Assembly (NCBI GenBank): GCA_022376925.1
Contig: JAIOJX010000002.1
Span: 40,510,501-40,574,500, forward strand
DNA length: 64,000 nucleotides
Source of the DNA: Tragulus kanchil
Lineage: Eukaryota; Chordata; Mammalia; Artiodactyla; Tragulidae
Direction: 5' to 3'
This document shows positions 1-11,701 of this stretch, one piece after another. Below the pieces are notes generated by a model that saw only the letters and a list, made by a program, of their open reading frames with translations, was not told the origin of the DNA and ran no database searches. A program made the position numbers and the translations under genes. The stretch's first letter is position 1. Each line of letters starts with the position of its first letter.

Positions 1-839
1 AGCCTACATCGAATAATTACTAAGAGATTATAATTTCAAGATGTAACAGAAGCCAAAGGGTATTCTCACATCAGGAGGGAGGTTGGAGGTTTTCACCTGA
101 TGCTGTTCTAAGTATTCCGAAGAGTATCACACTAAATGACTGAGCCCACGACTGATGGATTTATATTCTTTTCCATCTTTAACCCTCTGTCAATGCCTGA
201 AATAAAACAGAACTGAGCAAGGTGGGTAAAACAAGGAAATGAAAAAAAGAAAAAAAATGGACAAAATCAAAAACAGTATTGACAGAGAACCCCCCAAACC
301 CAAAATTATTTGCCAGGAAGCCTGATGGTGCACAGCGGAGTGCCCGGCACTGCCAGCAGCTCTGCTGGAGGAGGGGCAGAGGAATAGAACCCTTCTGGTG
401 GCTCTGGAAGCAAAAGAAATCAAATTGCCAAGTGTTCCTCGCCTGACAGCCTAGCATCTTCACACAGCAGGAAAGCTTAGTGTGGTAATCATCTCTTGGC
501 AGTCAGACTGGCTTTACAAGCTCTGGTTTATGACTCAGCCCTGACGACACAGACTATGTCTTTACTCATCGGCAAGTAGCCACGGAACACTGGCAAGCAT
601 GTCTGTATCCTATCTTAAAAACAATCTCAACAATTTTTTAAAAAATACAGAAAATATAGCAACACAGTTTGAGTGCATGTACAATAAATAAGATAAAATT
701 AACACAAATGGAAATCAAAAAAGTTTTATTTGACAGATTCAGATTGAATAAAAATTCAAAAATAGAATAGCAGAATTGCTTTAAAGCAATTATGTTGCCT
801 GTGTAATGTTTCAGACTCTGGGAAACAGCTAAAGGAATT
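1..839. other. AT-rich stretch with nothing recognised
   Basis: No gene, RNA or repeat that I can name. Frames at 179-463 and 190-423 on the minus strand overlap each other, are low in complexity (Phe/Leu rich, from A-rich sequence on the plus strand) and are probably chance. Confidence 0.5.
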
Positions 840-1310
840 TGAAGAGAGAAACTTATGACATGAGGAATTGAAGCCTTAGAAATAAAACCAAAGAAATGAA
901 CTAAAAGTTTTACTGAATAAAAAATAAGTCACATAAGATGAAAGCAAAGAGGAGAAGAATGGAATTAGTAATTATAAATCAAAAACAGAGTTAAAAAACA
1001 AACACTTCCAGAATTTAAAACTAATATATAAATGCAAATACTGATTTATTAGTGAAATCAATAGGACAATGAAATCCTTAACCAACCTAACAGATTAAAA
1101 AGAGAGACAAATCACAGCTTAGTAAGACTGGAAACTAAAAAGGGGAATAACTATTAAGAGGAAATGTCAAAAGCCTACAACATTGCTTTACCAAACTCTC
1201 CACAAATACGTTTAGAGAACATATCCTATTGTAATAGAATGGAGTAATATACAGAAACTAAACAGAGTAAGCATCGCAGAAGAAATAGAAAAAAGTAGCT
1301 GAAGGGCTTC
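840..1310 (+). mobile_element. Decayed L1 (LINE-1) ORF2-region fragment
   Basis: The A-rich text resembles the middle of mammalian L1 ORF2, for example 'gaggaattgaagcctta' near 863 and 'gaagaaatagaaaa' near 1280, with intervening sequence in the same order as in L1. There are many stops, so it is an old pseudogene-like remnant. Its right part (from about 1098) recurs at 2294-2506 because of duplication D1. The family assignment is by eye and the subfamily is not resolved. Confidence 0.45.
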
Positions 1311-1624
1311 CTGGTGCACAGAAATAAGTCCTCCTACTTTTGGGATCCTGGATGTCTCCTCTGGGAGGAACAGGATTCAGATGCAGAGCCAAGAGTTTAA
1401 GCAAGAACCTCATGACCCTCCACCTTTCTGCAAAAAGATCCCTCTCCTTTCTGCTAAAAGGCTGAGAAATCATGAGTGTGTGAATAGCACCAAGTACCCA
1501 CACCACCCAGAGTTTGATCTCCAAATATTTTTTCAACAGGTTTAGCTAATTCCAGGGCAAGTGCTTTATAAGCCTAGGGAATCCTATTACAGTAGAAGGT
1601 AAAATATCATAAACCCTACTGTAG

Positions 1625-1720
1625 ATCTTTGGGACCCTTGGGATTGTAACCTACCAGGCTCCCCTGTCCATGGGATTTTCCAAGCAGGAATACTGGAGTG
1701 GGATGCCCTTTACTCCTCCA
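1625..1720 (-). mobile_element. Bov-tA SINE, core fragment (copy 1)
   Basis: It matches the middle of a reversed Bov-tA/ART2A SINE: 'ctaccaggctcccctgtcc', then 'gggattttccaagcagg' and 'aatactggagtggg'. The tRNA-like head and the 3' tail are absent or too decayed to see. Confidence 0.8.
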
Positions 1721-2820
1721 ATTGTATGGGTACAGAAGACAATTTAAGAAATTCTTACTGGCCAAGGTTGAGAGTTTAGCATCAATAAGAATATTTATAG
1801 TAAAGAATTAAATGTGTTTAAAATATGAATTTAAAGAGTTACTATAAAACTCCCTTTTTGCTTCCTTGAAGAATGCTTTTGGGGAAAACCTATGTTTCAA
1901 AAATTTGTAAGTAAAGAAAAATCATGTGACATTTTCCTCTGTTGTTGTCTTTTACATACAATGTAGAAGTTCTTTGGGTAAAAAGGAAGCTTTTCATCGC
2001 AAATGTATTTTAGGTAATAAATTAAGACCATTTCCAAAATTCTAGTTGAATAACAGATCTAGTCAACGGTCATTGATAATGGCTGACTTCATATAAGAGA
2101 AAGTTGAACATGCAACTTCTAATCAATGTTTATTAATGGAACATCACCCATCAAGTATCCTGGACAAAACAACGAATCTTGAATCTCATCAAGCCTGTTT
2201 GATGAGATCTGCGGGAAATACACAAGAGGGCACAGAAACATAAGCGTATTAAATTACCTCATGCAAGTGCAATTGAAAAAATAAAACTCTAAGAAAAGAG
2301 AGACAAATCACAGCTTAGTAAGACTGGAAACTAAAAAGGGGAATAACTATTAAGAGGAAATGTCAAAAGCCTACAACATTGCTTTACCAAACTCTCCACA
2401 AATACGTTTAGAGAACATATCCTATTGTAATAGAATGGAGTAATATACAGAAACTAAACAGAGTAAGCATCGCAGAAGAAATAGAAAAAAGTAGCTGAAG
2501 GGCTTCCTGGTGCACAGAAATAAGTCCTCCTACTTTTGGGATCCTGGATGTCTCCTCTGGGAGGAACAGGATTCAGATGCAGAGCCAAGAGTTTAAGCAA
2601 GAACCTCATGACCCTCCACCTTTCTGCAAAAAGATCCCTCTCCTTTCTGCTAAAAGGCTGAGAAATCATGAGTGTGTGAATAGCACCAAGTACCCACACC
2701 ACCCAGAGTTTGATCTCCAAATATTTTTTCAACAGGTTTAGCTAATTCCAGGGCAAGTGCTTTATAAGCCTAGGGAATCCTATTACAGTAGAAGGTAAAA
2801 TATCATAAACCCTACTGTAG

Positions 2821-2916
2821 ATCTTTGGGACCCTTGGGATTGTAACCTACCAGGCTCCCCTGTCCATGGGATTTTCCAAGCAGGAATACTGGAGTGGGAT
2901 GCCCTTTACTCCTCCA
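2821..2916 (-). mobile_element. Bov-tA SINE, core fragment (D1 copy 2)
   Basis: Exact counterpart of the fragment at 1625-1720, shifted by 1196 bases by duplication D1. It is not an independent insertion. Confidence 0.8.
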
Positions 2917-3740
2917 ATTGTATGGGTACAGAAGACAATTTAAGAAATTCTTACTGGCCAAGGTTGAGAGTTTAGCATCAATAAGAATATTTATAGTAAA
3001 GAATTAAATGTGTTTAAAATATGAATTTAAAGAGTTACTATAAAACTCCCTTTTTGCTTCCTTGAAGAATGCTTTTGGGGAAAACCTATGTTTCAAAAAT
3101 TTGTAAGTAAAGAAAAATCATGTGACATTTTCCTCTGTTGTTGTCTTTTACATACAATGTAGAAGTTCTTTGGGTAAAAAGGAAGCTTTTCATCGCAAAT
3201 GTATTTTAGGTAATAAATTAAGACCATTTCCAAAATTCTAGTTGAATAACAGATCTAGTCAACGGTCATTGATAATGGCTGACTTCATATAAGAGAAAGT
3301 TGAACATGCAACTTCTAATCAATGTTTATTAATGGAACATCACCCATCAAGTATCCTGGACAAAACAACGAATCTTGAATCTCATCAAGCCTGTTTGATG
3401 AGATCTGCGGGAAATACACAAGAGGGCACAGAAACATAAGCGTATTAAATTACCTCATGCAAGTGCAATTGAAAAAATAAAACTCTAAGAAACACTATCA
3501 GACAGATGTCCTGGTTATTTCAAAAGGAAAATTGGAAGAAAGTGTTTAAAGAGTCTTAATTGTATGATCTTTACTTTATGATCTTTATTTGGTTTGGGAT
3601 TTGAACAAAATATTTTAAAATGTTACAAAACACTTGGGGAAAGTGAAGCATTAAATACTTACTTATACTAAAGCATTACTTGTGATAATGATGTGTTGCA
3701 GTTGGGATTCTAAGAAGGAGTTCTTATTTTTCAGATATGC

Positions 3741-3950
3741 TGGTGTGCATGCATGCTGTTGCTTCAGTTATGTCTGACTCTTTGCAACTCCATGCACTGT
3801 AGCCTGCCAGGCTCCTCTGCCATGGGATTTCCCAGGTAAAAATGCTGGAATGGGTGGTCATGTCCTTCTCCAGGGGATCTTCCAGATTCAGGGATTAAGC
3901 CAGAGTCTTTCATATCTCCTGTCCTGGCAGGAGCCACCTGGGAAGCCCTT
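3741..3950 (-). mobile_element. Bov-tA2-like SINE, complete, with target-site duplication
   Basis: Reads as a reversed tRNA-Glu-derived SINE: the BovB-like tail at the left ('gactctttgcaactccatg'), then 'tgtagcctgccaggctcc', and the reversed tRNA head ending 'cacctgggaagccctt' at the right. The 8-bp direct repeat 'agatatgc' at 3733-3740 and 3951-3958 flanks it and looks like the target-site duplication. Non-autonomous; the family is known to be mobilised by BovB machinery. Confidence 0.9.
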
Positions 3951-4854
3951 AGATATGCAAGGAAGTTTTATGATGTTGAGGATTTGCTTCAAAAAAAGCC
4001 AAAAAAAGTAGCAGGAAGTGGATGGAGGGCCCTGCTTTGACAGCCGCTGACACTGAGGAAGAGGGACATGTGAGGTTGTCATGTCATGTTCCATCTGTGT
4101 ACACTGGATAGCTTCAAATTTTTCTAATGAAAAAACTAAATTTTTTAATGTTAAACATACCTTTCTGCCCAATAATAAACCCAGTGAAGTAAGGACCATC
4201 CAGGGTGGGGTAAAGGAGCTCTGGGGTAAAGAGGAAAGCATGGTCACAGTAATTAACAGAACTGTATCAGGTGTGTGAGAGCTGCTGGGATAGTAGATCA
4301 CAAGTGTCCTCACTACAAAAAATCAGCTAAATTAAGACCATTTCCAAAATTCTAGTTGAATAACAGATCTAGTCAACGGTCATTGATAATGGCTGACTTC
4401 ATATAAGAGAAAGTTGAACATGCAACTTCTAATCAATGTTTATTAATGGAACATCACCCATCAAGTATCCTGGACAAAACAACGAATCTTGAATCTCATC
4501 AAGCCTGTTTGATGAGATCTGCGGGAAATACACAAGAGGGCACAGAAACATAAGCGTATTAAATTACCTCATGCAAGTGCAATTGAAAAAATAAAACTCT
4601 AAGAAACACTATCAGACAGATGTCCTGGTTATTTCAAAAGGAAAATTGGAAGAAAGTGTTTAAAGAGTCTTAATTGTATGATCTTTACTTTATGATCTTT
4701 ATTTGGTTTGGGATTTGAACAAAATATTTTAAAATGTTACAAAACACTTGGGGAAAGTGAAGCATTAAATACTTACTTATACTAAAGCATTACTTGTGAT
4801 AATGATGTGTTGCAGTTGGGATTCTAAGAAGGAGTTCTTATTTTTCAGATATGC

Positions 4855-5064
4855 TGGTGTGCATGCATGCTGTTGCTTCAGTTATGTCTGACTCTTTGCA
4901 ACTCCATGCACTGTAGCCTGCCAGGCTCCTCTGCCATGGGATTTCCCAGGTAAAAATGCTGGAATGGGTGGTCATGTCCTTCTCCAGGGGATCTTCCAGA
5001 TTCAGGGATTAAGCCAGAGTCTTTCATATCTCCTGTCCTGGCAGGAGCCACCTGGGAAGCCCTT
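4855..5064 (-). mobile_element. Bov-tA2-like SINE (D2 copy 2)
   Basis: Identical counterpart of 3741-3950, offset 1114. The target-site duplication is copied with it, which shows that the whole locus, not the SINE, was duplicated. Confidence 0.9.
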
Positions 5065-5500
5065 AGATATGCAAGGAAGTTTTATGATGTTGAGGATTTG
5101 CTTCAAAAAAAGCCAAAAAAAGTAGCAGGAAGTGGATGGAGGGCCCTGCTTTGACAGCCGCTGACACTGAGGAAGAGGGACATGTGAGGTTGTCATGTCA
5201 TGTTCCATCTGTGTACACTGGATAGCTTCAAATTTTTCTAATGAAAAAACTAAATTTTTTAATGTTAAACATACCTTTCTGCCCAATAATAAACCCAGTG
5301 AAGTAAGGACCATCCAGGGTGGGGTAAAGGAGCTCTGGGGTAAAGAGGAAAGCATGGTCACAGTAATTAACAGAACTGTATCAGGTGTGTGAGAGCTGCT
5401 GGGATAGTAGATCACAAGTGTCCTCACTACAAAAACAGTAGTTGTGTGAGGAGGAAAGTGTTACCTAGCCTTGTGTGGTGATCATTTCACTGTGTGAAAT

Positions 5501-5590
5501 ATAGGTGTATATATGTATATCTATCTATATATGTATACATATGCATGTATATCCACACACATTATTAGTGTGTGTGTTTGTGTGTGTGTA
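5501..5590. repeat. TA/TG microsatellite
   Basis: Mixed 'tatatatgtatat' and 'tgtgtgtgtttgtgtgtgtg' tracts. A second copy occurs at 6572-6661 through D3. Confidence 0.85.
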
Positions 5591-6571
5591 TCAAATCATC
5601 ATGCTACATCTTCATCTTACACAATGTCTTTCAGTCATCATCTTTCAATGACTGGTCAAACCTGGAAAAGATGATGCAAATGATTTTTTTTTTTCCTGAG
5701 TAGTTGGTGCTTAATAAGCTCTTCTGCTGCTAGGAGATATCAGTATTTCTTTTTCTTCAAAGTGTATAGTTCAGTGTGTTTTTGTGTAGTCATGAGTTCA
5801 GGCATCTGTCACCAGTATTTGATTACATAAGACATCTGTTACCTTAGAGAAACCTGTGTCCTTAGCTGAGGACCTGTCAGGAGCTGAAGAGATTGAAAGA
5901 GGTACTCTTAGCACTCATTCTTTATCACCACTCCAGTTTGTATCTCTTTGTATTCCTTAATGCTAAGATTGTTTTGAATTGTCCCTAAAATTGTTTCTAG
6001 GGGTTGTTTCAATTTTATATCAATTTCCAGATGTATTGGCATTAAGTGTCTGCTTCTGATAATGCCAAATGCTAAAACTCCATAGACTTATTTCTATTAA
6101 TTGTATACTGTTACTGCAATTTTCATTCACGGTTCCTTAGCTTCTCCTCCTGTTGGTCACCAGCGCTGACTGTATGCATAACACTATAATTGGAAAGTGT
6201 GTTTACAGAAATAATTTAAAGTCTAGGCTCATGTTATCTGTCTCCAGAGAAGATGCTCATTTACTTCTGTTTGTTCCTGGAGACCACTCCAGGGATGCTC
6301 AGACCAGTTTTGATTTGCAGAGCATGTGAGGACAAGCGTTCCCTGGTGAGGAAGTGTGGGCCTCAGGTTTACTCTGTTAACGTGTGGCTCTTCAAGGTGT
6401 TAACATTAGGCAAAATCACTTCACATCCCTGTAGAGCCACAGTAATTAACAGAAGGTGTGTGAGAGCTGCTGGGATAGTAGATCACAAGTGTCCTCACTA
6501 CAAAAACAGTAGTTGTGTGAGGAGGAAAGTGTTACCTAGCCTTGTGTGGTGATCATTTCACTGTGTGAAAT

Positions 6572-6661
6572 ATAGGTGTATATATGTATATCTATCTATA
6601 TATGTATACATATGCATGTATATCCACACACATTATTAGTGTGTGTGTTTGTGTGTGTGTA
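6572..6661. repeat. TA/TG microsatellite (D3 copy 2)
   Basis: Same tract as 5501-5590, offset 1071, with no length change that I can see. Confidence 0.85.
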
Positions 6662-7665
6662 TCAAATCATCATGCTACATCTTCATCTTACACAATGTCT
6701 TTCAGTCATCATCTTTCAATGACTGGTCAAACCTGGAAAAGATGATGCAAATGATTTTTTTTTTTCCTGAGTAGTTGGTGCTTAATAAGCTCTTCTGCTG
6801 CTAGGAGATATCAGTATTTCTTTTTCTTCAAAGTGTATAGTTCAGTGTGTTTTTGTGTAGTCATGAGTTCAGGCATCTGTCACCAGTATTTGATTACATA
6901 AGACATCTGTTACCTTAGAGAAACCTGTGTCCTTAGCTGAGGACCTGTCAGGAGCTGAAGAGATTGAAAGAGGTACTCTTAGCACTCATTCTTTATCACC
7001 ACTCCAGTTTGTATCTCTTTGTATTCCTTAATGCTAAGATTGTTTTGAATTGTCCCTAAAATTGTTTCTAGGGGTTGTTTCAATTTTATATCAATTTCCA
7101 GATGTATTGGCATTAAGTGTCTGCTTCTGATAATGCCAAATGCTAAAACTCCATAGACTTATTTCTATTAATTGTATACTGTTACTGCAATTTTCATTCA
7201 CGGTTCCTTAGCTTCTCCTCCTGTTGGTCACCAGCGCTGACTGTATGCATAACACTATAATTGGAAAGTGTGTTTACAGAAATAATTTAAAGTCTAGGCT
7301 CATGTTATCTGTCTCCAGAGAAGATGCTCATTTACTTCTGTTTGTTCCTGGAGACCACTCCAGGGATGCTCAGACCAGTTTTGATTTGCGAGAGCATGTG
7401 AGGACAAGCGCGTTCCCTGGTGAGGAAGTGTGGGCCTCAGGTTTACTCTGTTAACGTGTGACTCTTCAAGGTGTTAACATTAGGCAAAATCACTTCACAC
7501 TGTTATCCCTGTAGAGCCACAAAGTAGTGAAATTCCTCCCAGACTGGAAAATGCAGAGGAAAAGTGGACCGAGCACAGAGCACACATGGCTGTCCACTCC
7601 CAGACCCTTCCTGTATTGTGCTTTTTCTCTAGCTGCCTGAGTGTATGTTCTCACAATTGGTCAGC

Positions 7666-7710
7666 TGTTGTGTGTGTGTGTGCGTATGCATGTATGTGTG
7701 TGTGTGTGTG
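7666..7710. repeat. Imperfect (TG)n microsatellite
   Basis: Two TG runs separated by 'cgtatgcatgta'. It is translated within a chance plus-strand frame (7586-7810), which I do not consider a gene. Confidence 0.85.
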
Positions 7711-7892
7711 GAGAAACAGAGAAGAAGGTCTTTTATTAAATATTGCTCATAATTTTGTGCTAATCATTTGTTTTCTATCTTTTCTTTTTCTAAAATGTCA
7801 GCACTGTTGAACCGTGCTATTGTCTTGGCTTTCCATTTTGATGATCACTTGCATAACTACCTCTACTGCATCTTTCATAGCATTCAAATTAA

Positions 7893-8159
7893 TTTTTTTT
7901 AACTTTTTTTTTGTCTCTAAGTCATTGTTTATTTTTCATCCATCTTTATTCTTTGGCCTGTGTGGGCCTCCCATTGCAGTGGCCTCTCTCGTCACAGAGT
8001 TCTGGCTCTGGGCGCATGTGCTCCAGAGTGCTGGCTGGTAGTTGGACACACTAGCCCAGCCATTCCTAGGCATGTGGGATCTTCCTGGACCAGGGATTGA
8101 ACTGGTGTCCCCTGCACCGCAAGGCAGACTCTATATCCACTGGACCACCAGGGAAGCCC
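7893..8159 (-). mobile_element. CHR-like tRNA-derived SINE, older copy
   Basis: Reversed SINE: T-rich tail at the left, then 'gtgggcctcccattgcag', 'gggattgaactggtgtcc' (reversed B-box area) and 'ccactggaccaccaggga' at the right end (tRNA head). The flanking direct repeat 'caaattaa' (7885-7892 and 8160-8167) is a target-site duplication. More diverged than the copies near 22, 36, 44 and 55 kb, so an older insertion. Confidence 0.85.
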
Positions 8160-8429
8160 CAAATTAACTTTTTTTCTTAACATTTTCCCCCAATAAATGT
8201 TTAAAAAGGCTATACATGTTCTGTCGCCTATAAATTTTTATCTTTAATAATTTCTCTATTTCAATATTGTATACATTTATATACATTTTAATTGTGTTTT
8301 CTTCTTTGAATAATAAATTACTTAGAAGACAATTTTAATTTCCAAAGATTTTCGTTTCCAAATAAATGAGGGCTTTAATGATACTTTTGTTGTTATTAAA
8401 TATGCTAACTTAATGGTGCTGGAATCAGA

Positions 8430-8940
8430 GAAACCTAGGCAGAGTATTAAACCACACAGACATCATTTTGCTGACAAAGGTCCTTATAGTCAAAGCTATG
8501 GTTTTTTCAGTAGTCATGTATGGATGTGAGAGTTGGACCACAAAGAAGGCTGAGCACCAAAGAATTGATGCTTTCAAACTGTGGTGCTGCAGAAGACTCT
8601 GTGGTGCTGCAGAAGTCCCTTGGACTGCAGGGAGATCAAATCAGTCATTTCGAAAGGAAATCAACCCTGAATATTCATTGGAAGGATTGATGCTGAAGCT
8701 GAAACTCCAATACGTTGACCCCTTGATGGGAAGAGACAACTCACTGGAAAAGACTCTGATGCTGGGAAAGACTGAGGGTAAGAGGAGAAGGGATAACAGA
8801 GGATAAGATGGTGGGATGGCATCACTGACTCAATAGACAGGAGTTCGAGAAAACTCCAGGAGATAGTGAAGAACAGGGAAGCCTGGCATGCTGTAGTTAA
8901 CGGAGACACAAAGAGTCAGACGCGACTTAGTGACTGAACA
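8430..8940 (+). mobile_element. BovB (RTE) LINE, 3' fragment of reverse-transcriptase ORF
   Basis: The plus frame 8468-8806 contains 'VMYGCESWTTKKAEH', 'IDAFKLWCCRRL', 'EINPEYSLEGLMLKLKLQY' and 'DSLEKTLMLGK'-like text, the familiar C-terminal end of the BovB ORF. The 3' end runs through 'gtcagacgcgacttagtgac' to 8940. It is strongly 5'-truncated and lacks the endonuclease and the RT catalytic core, so it is inactive. An extra near-repeat of 'ctgtggtgctgcagaag' at about 8580-8616 is absent from the normal BovB text. BovB is the well-known horizontally transferred retrotransposon of ruminants and squamates. Confidence 0.93.
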
Positions 8941-9199
8941 ATAATGCAAACCTAATTGTGCTGTAGTCAGAAAATTCAGTCTATGTGACAGCAGTACTTT
9001 TATTCATGAACTTGATTTGAAAGCAAGATGATTTCTCCACAAGCCCAGCCCCACACTCTGTACAATCTATTCTGTACAACATGTGTTTCTGTAAACAGAT
9101 TCACTCACACAGGATAAATTAAGAGACCATTCTGAAATAGAAGGAAAATCGTATCTGTTCACCCTAGGCAAGAGTAGGCAGAACAGTGGCAGAATTACT

Positions 9200-9510
9200 A
9201 GCGTTGCGCGGAAATGGGAGCGTCTTCAGCATCACCGCTCCTCCAGCAGCAGAAGCCCGCGGCGTCTGCCTGACATGCTGGGAGTCAGGCTCCATCCGCA
9301 GAACAAGCCCGCGGGGCTCAGCCCTGAGAGGCGCAGCCCTGCTCGCCCCTGCCTGGTACTGGCTCCACCGCCCGCCCGCTGCGGTCACTCTGCCCTGAGC
9401 ACGCTAGGCACCTGGGCGACCAGCTCTTCTTCAAACCGAGTCCATAAAACAACATAATTAAGGGATTCCATCTGCCCCGTCTTCGCCCCCGCCAGCCCGG
9501 TCTGGATAAA
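9200..9510. promoter_or_regulatory. CpG-dense GC-rich patch (candidate small CpG island)
   Basis: By eye about two dozen CpG dinucleotides in roughly 310 bp, against very few in the neighbouring kilobases, with runs such as 'cccgcggcgtctgcc' and 'ccaccgcccgcccgctgcgg'. Open frames exist on both strands (9186-9398 plus, 9164-9388 minus), as expected for GC-rich DNA, and match nothing I recognise. It could be an orphan CpG island, a first exon, or a young GC-rich insertion. No splice or TATA evidence supports a promoter call. Confidence 0.35.
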
Positions 9511-9984
9511 GTTGAGACATCATTTCCACTCCACTATTCTGGCACGTCTTTGGTCACCACTGTGACAGCGTCTGTGCACACGCACACATCCGCAGAGCAG
9601 ACCACACGATCCCGGGGCGCCCCAATTACTCCTTTCTGTTGGGAGCACTTGTTACAAGATGAGGCTGTTTTGTCCTGTCCTCCCCAACTCGCCTTTTCTC
9701 AGAAGACCTGCTGTTTTTCCTGTATATTTCTGAAGAACAAAATGATTTTCAGGATATATATAATAATGTTTCAGACAAGAAATATCTCTATGCCCTTTAG
9801 TTTTACTCTATAATTTGCGTGGTTCAAGTCTTCCATATACTTACTGTCAATTTGGAAGACAAGGATAATAAAATCTCCCCAAAGGTCTGTAGTTATGTCA
9901 ATTTCTTCTTGTAGTTCTTTCACTTTTGGCTTCCCATATTTTTTTTTTCCAGGAAAACTTTATCATTTCACTTGTGAATTCTAT

Positions 9985-10530
9985 TTTTTTATTGGAGTAT
10001 AGTTATTTTACACTTCTGTGTCTGTGAATCAGCCGTATTTATACATATATGCCTGCTTTTTTAGATTTCCTTTCCATCTAGGTTGCCACAAAGCACAGAG
10101 TGGAGTCCCCTGTGCTCTACACTAGGTTCTCATGATCTATTTTACACACAGTATAAATACGGCATTAAGGTCAATTCCAATCTTCCAATTTATCCCACCA
10201 CCCCCTTCTCCCTTGGTATCCATATGTTCATTCTCAACGTCTGTGCCTTTATTTCTGTTTTGCAAATAAGGTCATCTATATCATTTTCTAGATTCCACAC
10301 AACATATGTTAATATATGTTTTAGTTTTTCTCTTTATGACTTACATCATTCTGTATGAAAGGCTCTAGGTTCATCCACATCTCTGCAAATGACACGATTT
10401 CATTTCTTTTTATGTGTAATATCCCATTATATATATGTACTATTTCGTGTTTATCTATTTTTCTATTGATGAACCTTTAGGTTGCTTCTGTGTCCTGGTT
10501 ATTTGCATATTTTAAATTTCTGCTACTAGG
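9985..10530 (-). mobile_element. L1 3'-UTR fragment, inverted (copy 1)
   Basis: The reversed 3' end of a cetartiodactyl L1 begins at the left with a T tract and 'attggagtatagtt' (the complement of the usual L1 3' terminus), followed by 'gtggagtcccctgtgctc', 'ttgcaaataaggtcatc' and 'tcatccacatctctgcaaat'. It is 5'-truncated within the 3' UTR or late ORF2. Confidence 0.85.
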
Positions 10531-11155
10531 TTCATAAAAAGTTAGAAGTGTTTCCTTCTCCCGCTGAACTGAACTTCCTGTTTCATGTCTAAAAGGCTTT
10601 TGTTGAGACACTCTGTTTTGTTTTACTCTGACAAAAGTACACCGCATTTCTCCTGTTTCATTGGCCTTTCCTCATTTGATTATTTCACCTGGAAGTTCTG
10701 CCTCTTCCTGGGGCTGATGCTCCTGTTACTCTTGCATTCCACTGTGACAGCGTCTGTCCCCTGCAGAGCAGACCACACGATCCCGGGGCGCCCCAATTAC
10801 TCCTTTCTGTTGGGAGCACTTGTTACAAGATGAGGCTGTTTTGTCCTGTCCTCCCCAACTCGCCTTTTCTCAGAAGACCTGCTGTTTTTCCTGTATATTT
10901 CTGAAGAACAAAATGATTTTCAGGATATATATAATAATGTTTCAGACAAGAAATATCTCTATGCCCTTTAGTTTTACTCTATAATTTGCGTGGTTCAAGT
11001 CTTCCATATACTTACTGTCAATTTGGAAGACAAGGATAATAAAATCTCCCCAAAGGTCTGTAGTTATGTCAATTTCTTCTTGTAGTTCTTTCACTTTTGG
11101 CTTCCCATATTTTTTTTTTCCAGGAAAACTTTATCATTTCACTTGTGAATTCTAT

Positions 11156-11701
11156 TTTTTTATTGGAGTATAGTTATTTTACACTTCTGTGTCTGTGAAT
11201 CAGCCGTATTTATACATATATGCCTGCTTTTTTAGATTTCCTTTCCATCTAGGTTGCCACAAAGCACAGAGTGGAGTCCCCTGTGCTCTACACTAGGTTC
11301 TCATGATCTATTTTACACACAGTATAAATACGGCATTAAGGTCAATTCCAATCTTCCAATTTATCCCACCACCCCCTTCTCCTTGGTATCCATATGTTCA
11401 TTCTCAACGTCTGTGCCTTTATTTCTGTTTTGCAAATAAGGTCATCTATATCATTTTCTAGATTCCACACAACATATGTTAATATATGTTTTAGTTTTTC
11501 TCTTTATGACTTACATCATTCTGTATGAAAGGCTCTAGGTTCATCCACATCTCTGCAAATGACACGATTTCATTTCTTTTTATGTGTAATATCCCATTAT
11601 ATATATGTACTATTTCGTGTTTATCTATTTTTCTATTGATGAACCTTTAGGTTGCTTCTGTGTCCTGGTTATTTGCATATTTTAAATTTCTGCTACTAGG
11701 T
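11156..11701 (-). mobile_element. L1 3'-UTR fragment, inverted (D4 copy 2)
   Basis: Counterpart of 9985-10530, offset 1171, not an independent insertion. Confidence 0.85.

Larger units (their letters stand above)
1098..3492. repeat. Tandem duplication D1, period 1196
   Basis: Copy 1 is about 1098-2293 and copy 2 about 2294-3492, head to tail. Every stretch compared by eye is identical; for example the 92-codon minus frame at 1258-1536 recurs exactly at 2454-2732. The junction reads 'ctaagaaaagagag', where copy 2 goes on to 'ctaagaaacactatc'. Each copy carries the Bov-tA core and the hairpin near 2183-2208. It most likely reflects an unmerged contig overlap; a genuine recent duplication is the alternative. 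Confidence 0.95.
3214..5436. repeat. Tandem duplication D2, period 1114
   Basis: Copy 1 is 3214-4322 and copy 2 is 4328-5436. Frames 3888-4313 (minus) and 5002-5427 (minus) give identical proteins. About five unmatched bases ('tcagc', near 4323-4327) sit at the junction. D2 begins inside copy 2 of D1, so 2018-2295, 3214-3491 and 4328-4605 are three copies of one 278-bp segment. Confidence 0.95.
5359..7521. repeat. Tandem duplication D3, period about 1071
   Basis: Copy 1 is 5359-6440 and copy 2 is 6438-7521. Differences cluster at the junction: copy 2 lacks 8 bases just after its start (near 6454), and near its end copy 1 has small deletions against copy 2 ('tttgcagagc' against 'tttgcgagagc', 'agcgttccc' against 'agcgcgttccc', 'cacatccct' against 'cacactgttatccct'). 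The first ~75 bp are shared with D2, giving three copies of that piece. Confidence 0.95.

Noticed and set aside
2183..2208. Perfect 10-bp stem with 6-base loop ('atctcatcaa'...'ttgatgagat'), also at 3379 and 4493
   Set aside because: Isolated hairpin in AT-rich DNA; the three copies are explained by D1 and D2. No terminator or RNA gene context in a ruminant genome.
3888..4313. 141-codon minus frame, repeated exactly at 5002-5427
   Set aside because: It starts in unique AT-rich DNA and runs into the Bov-tA at 3741-3950. Its exact repetition comes from D2, not from being a gene pair.
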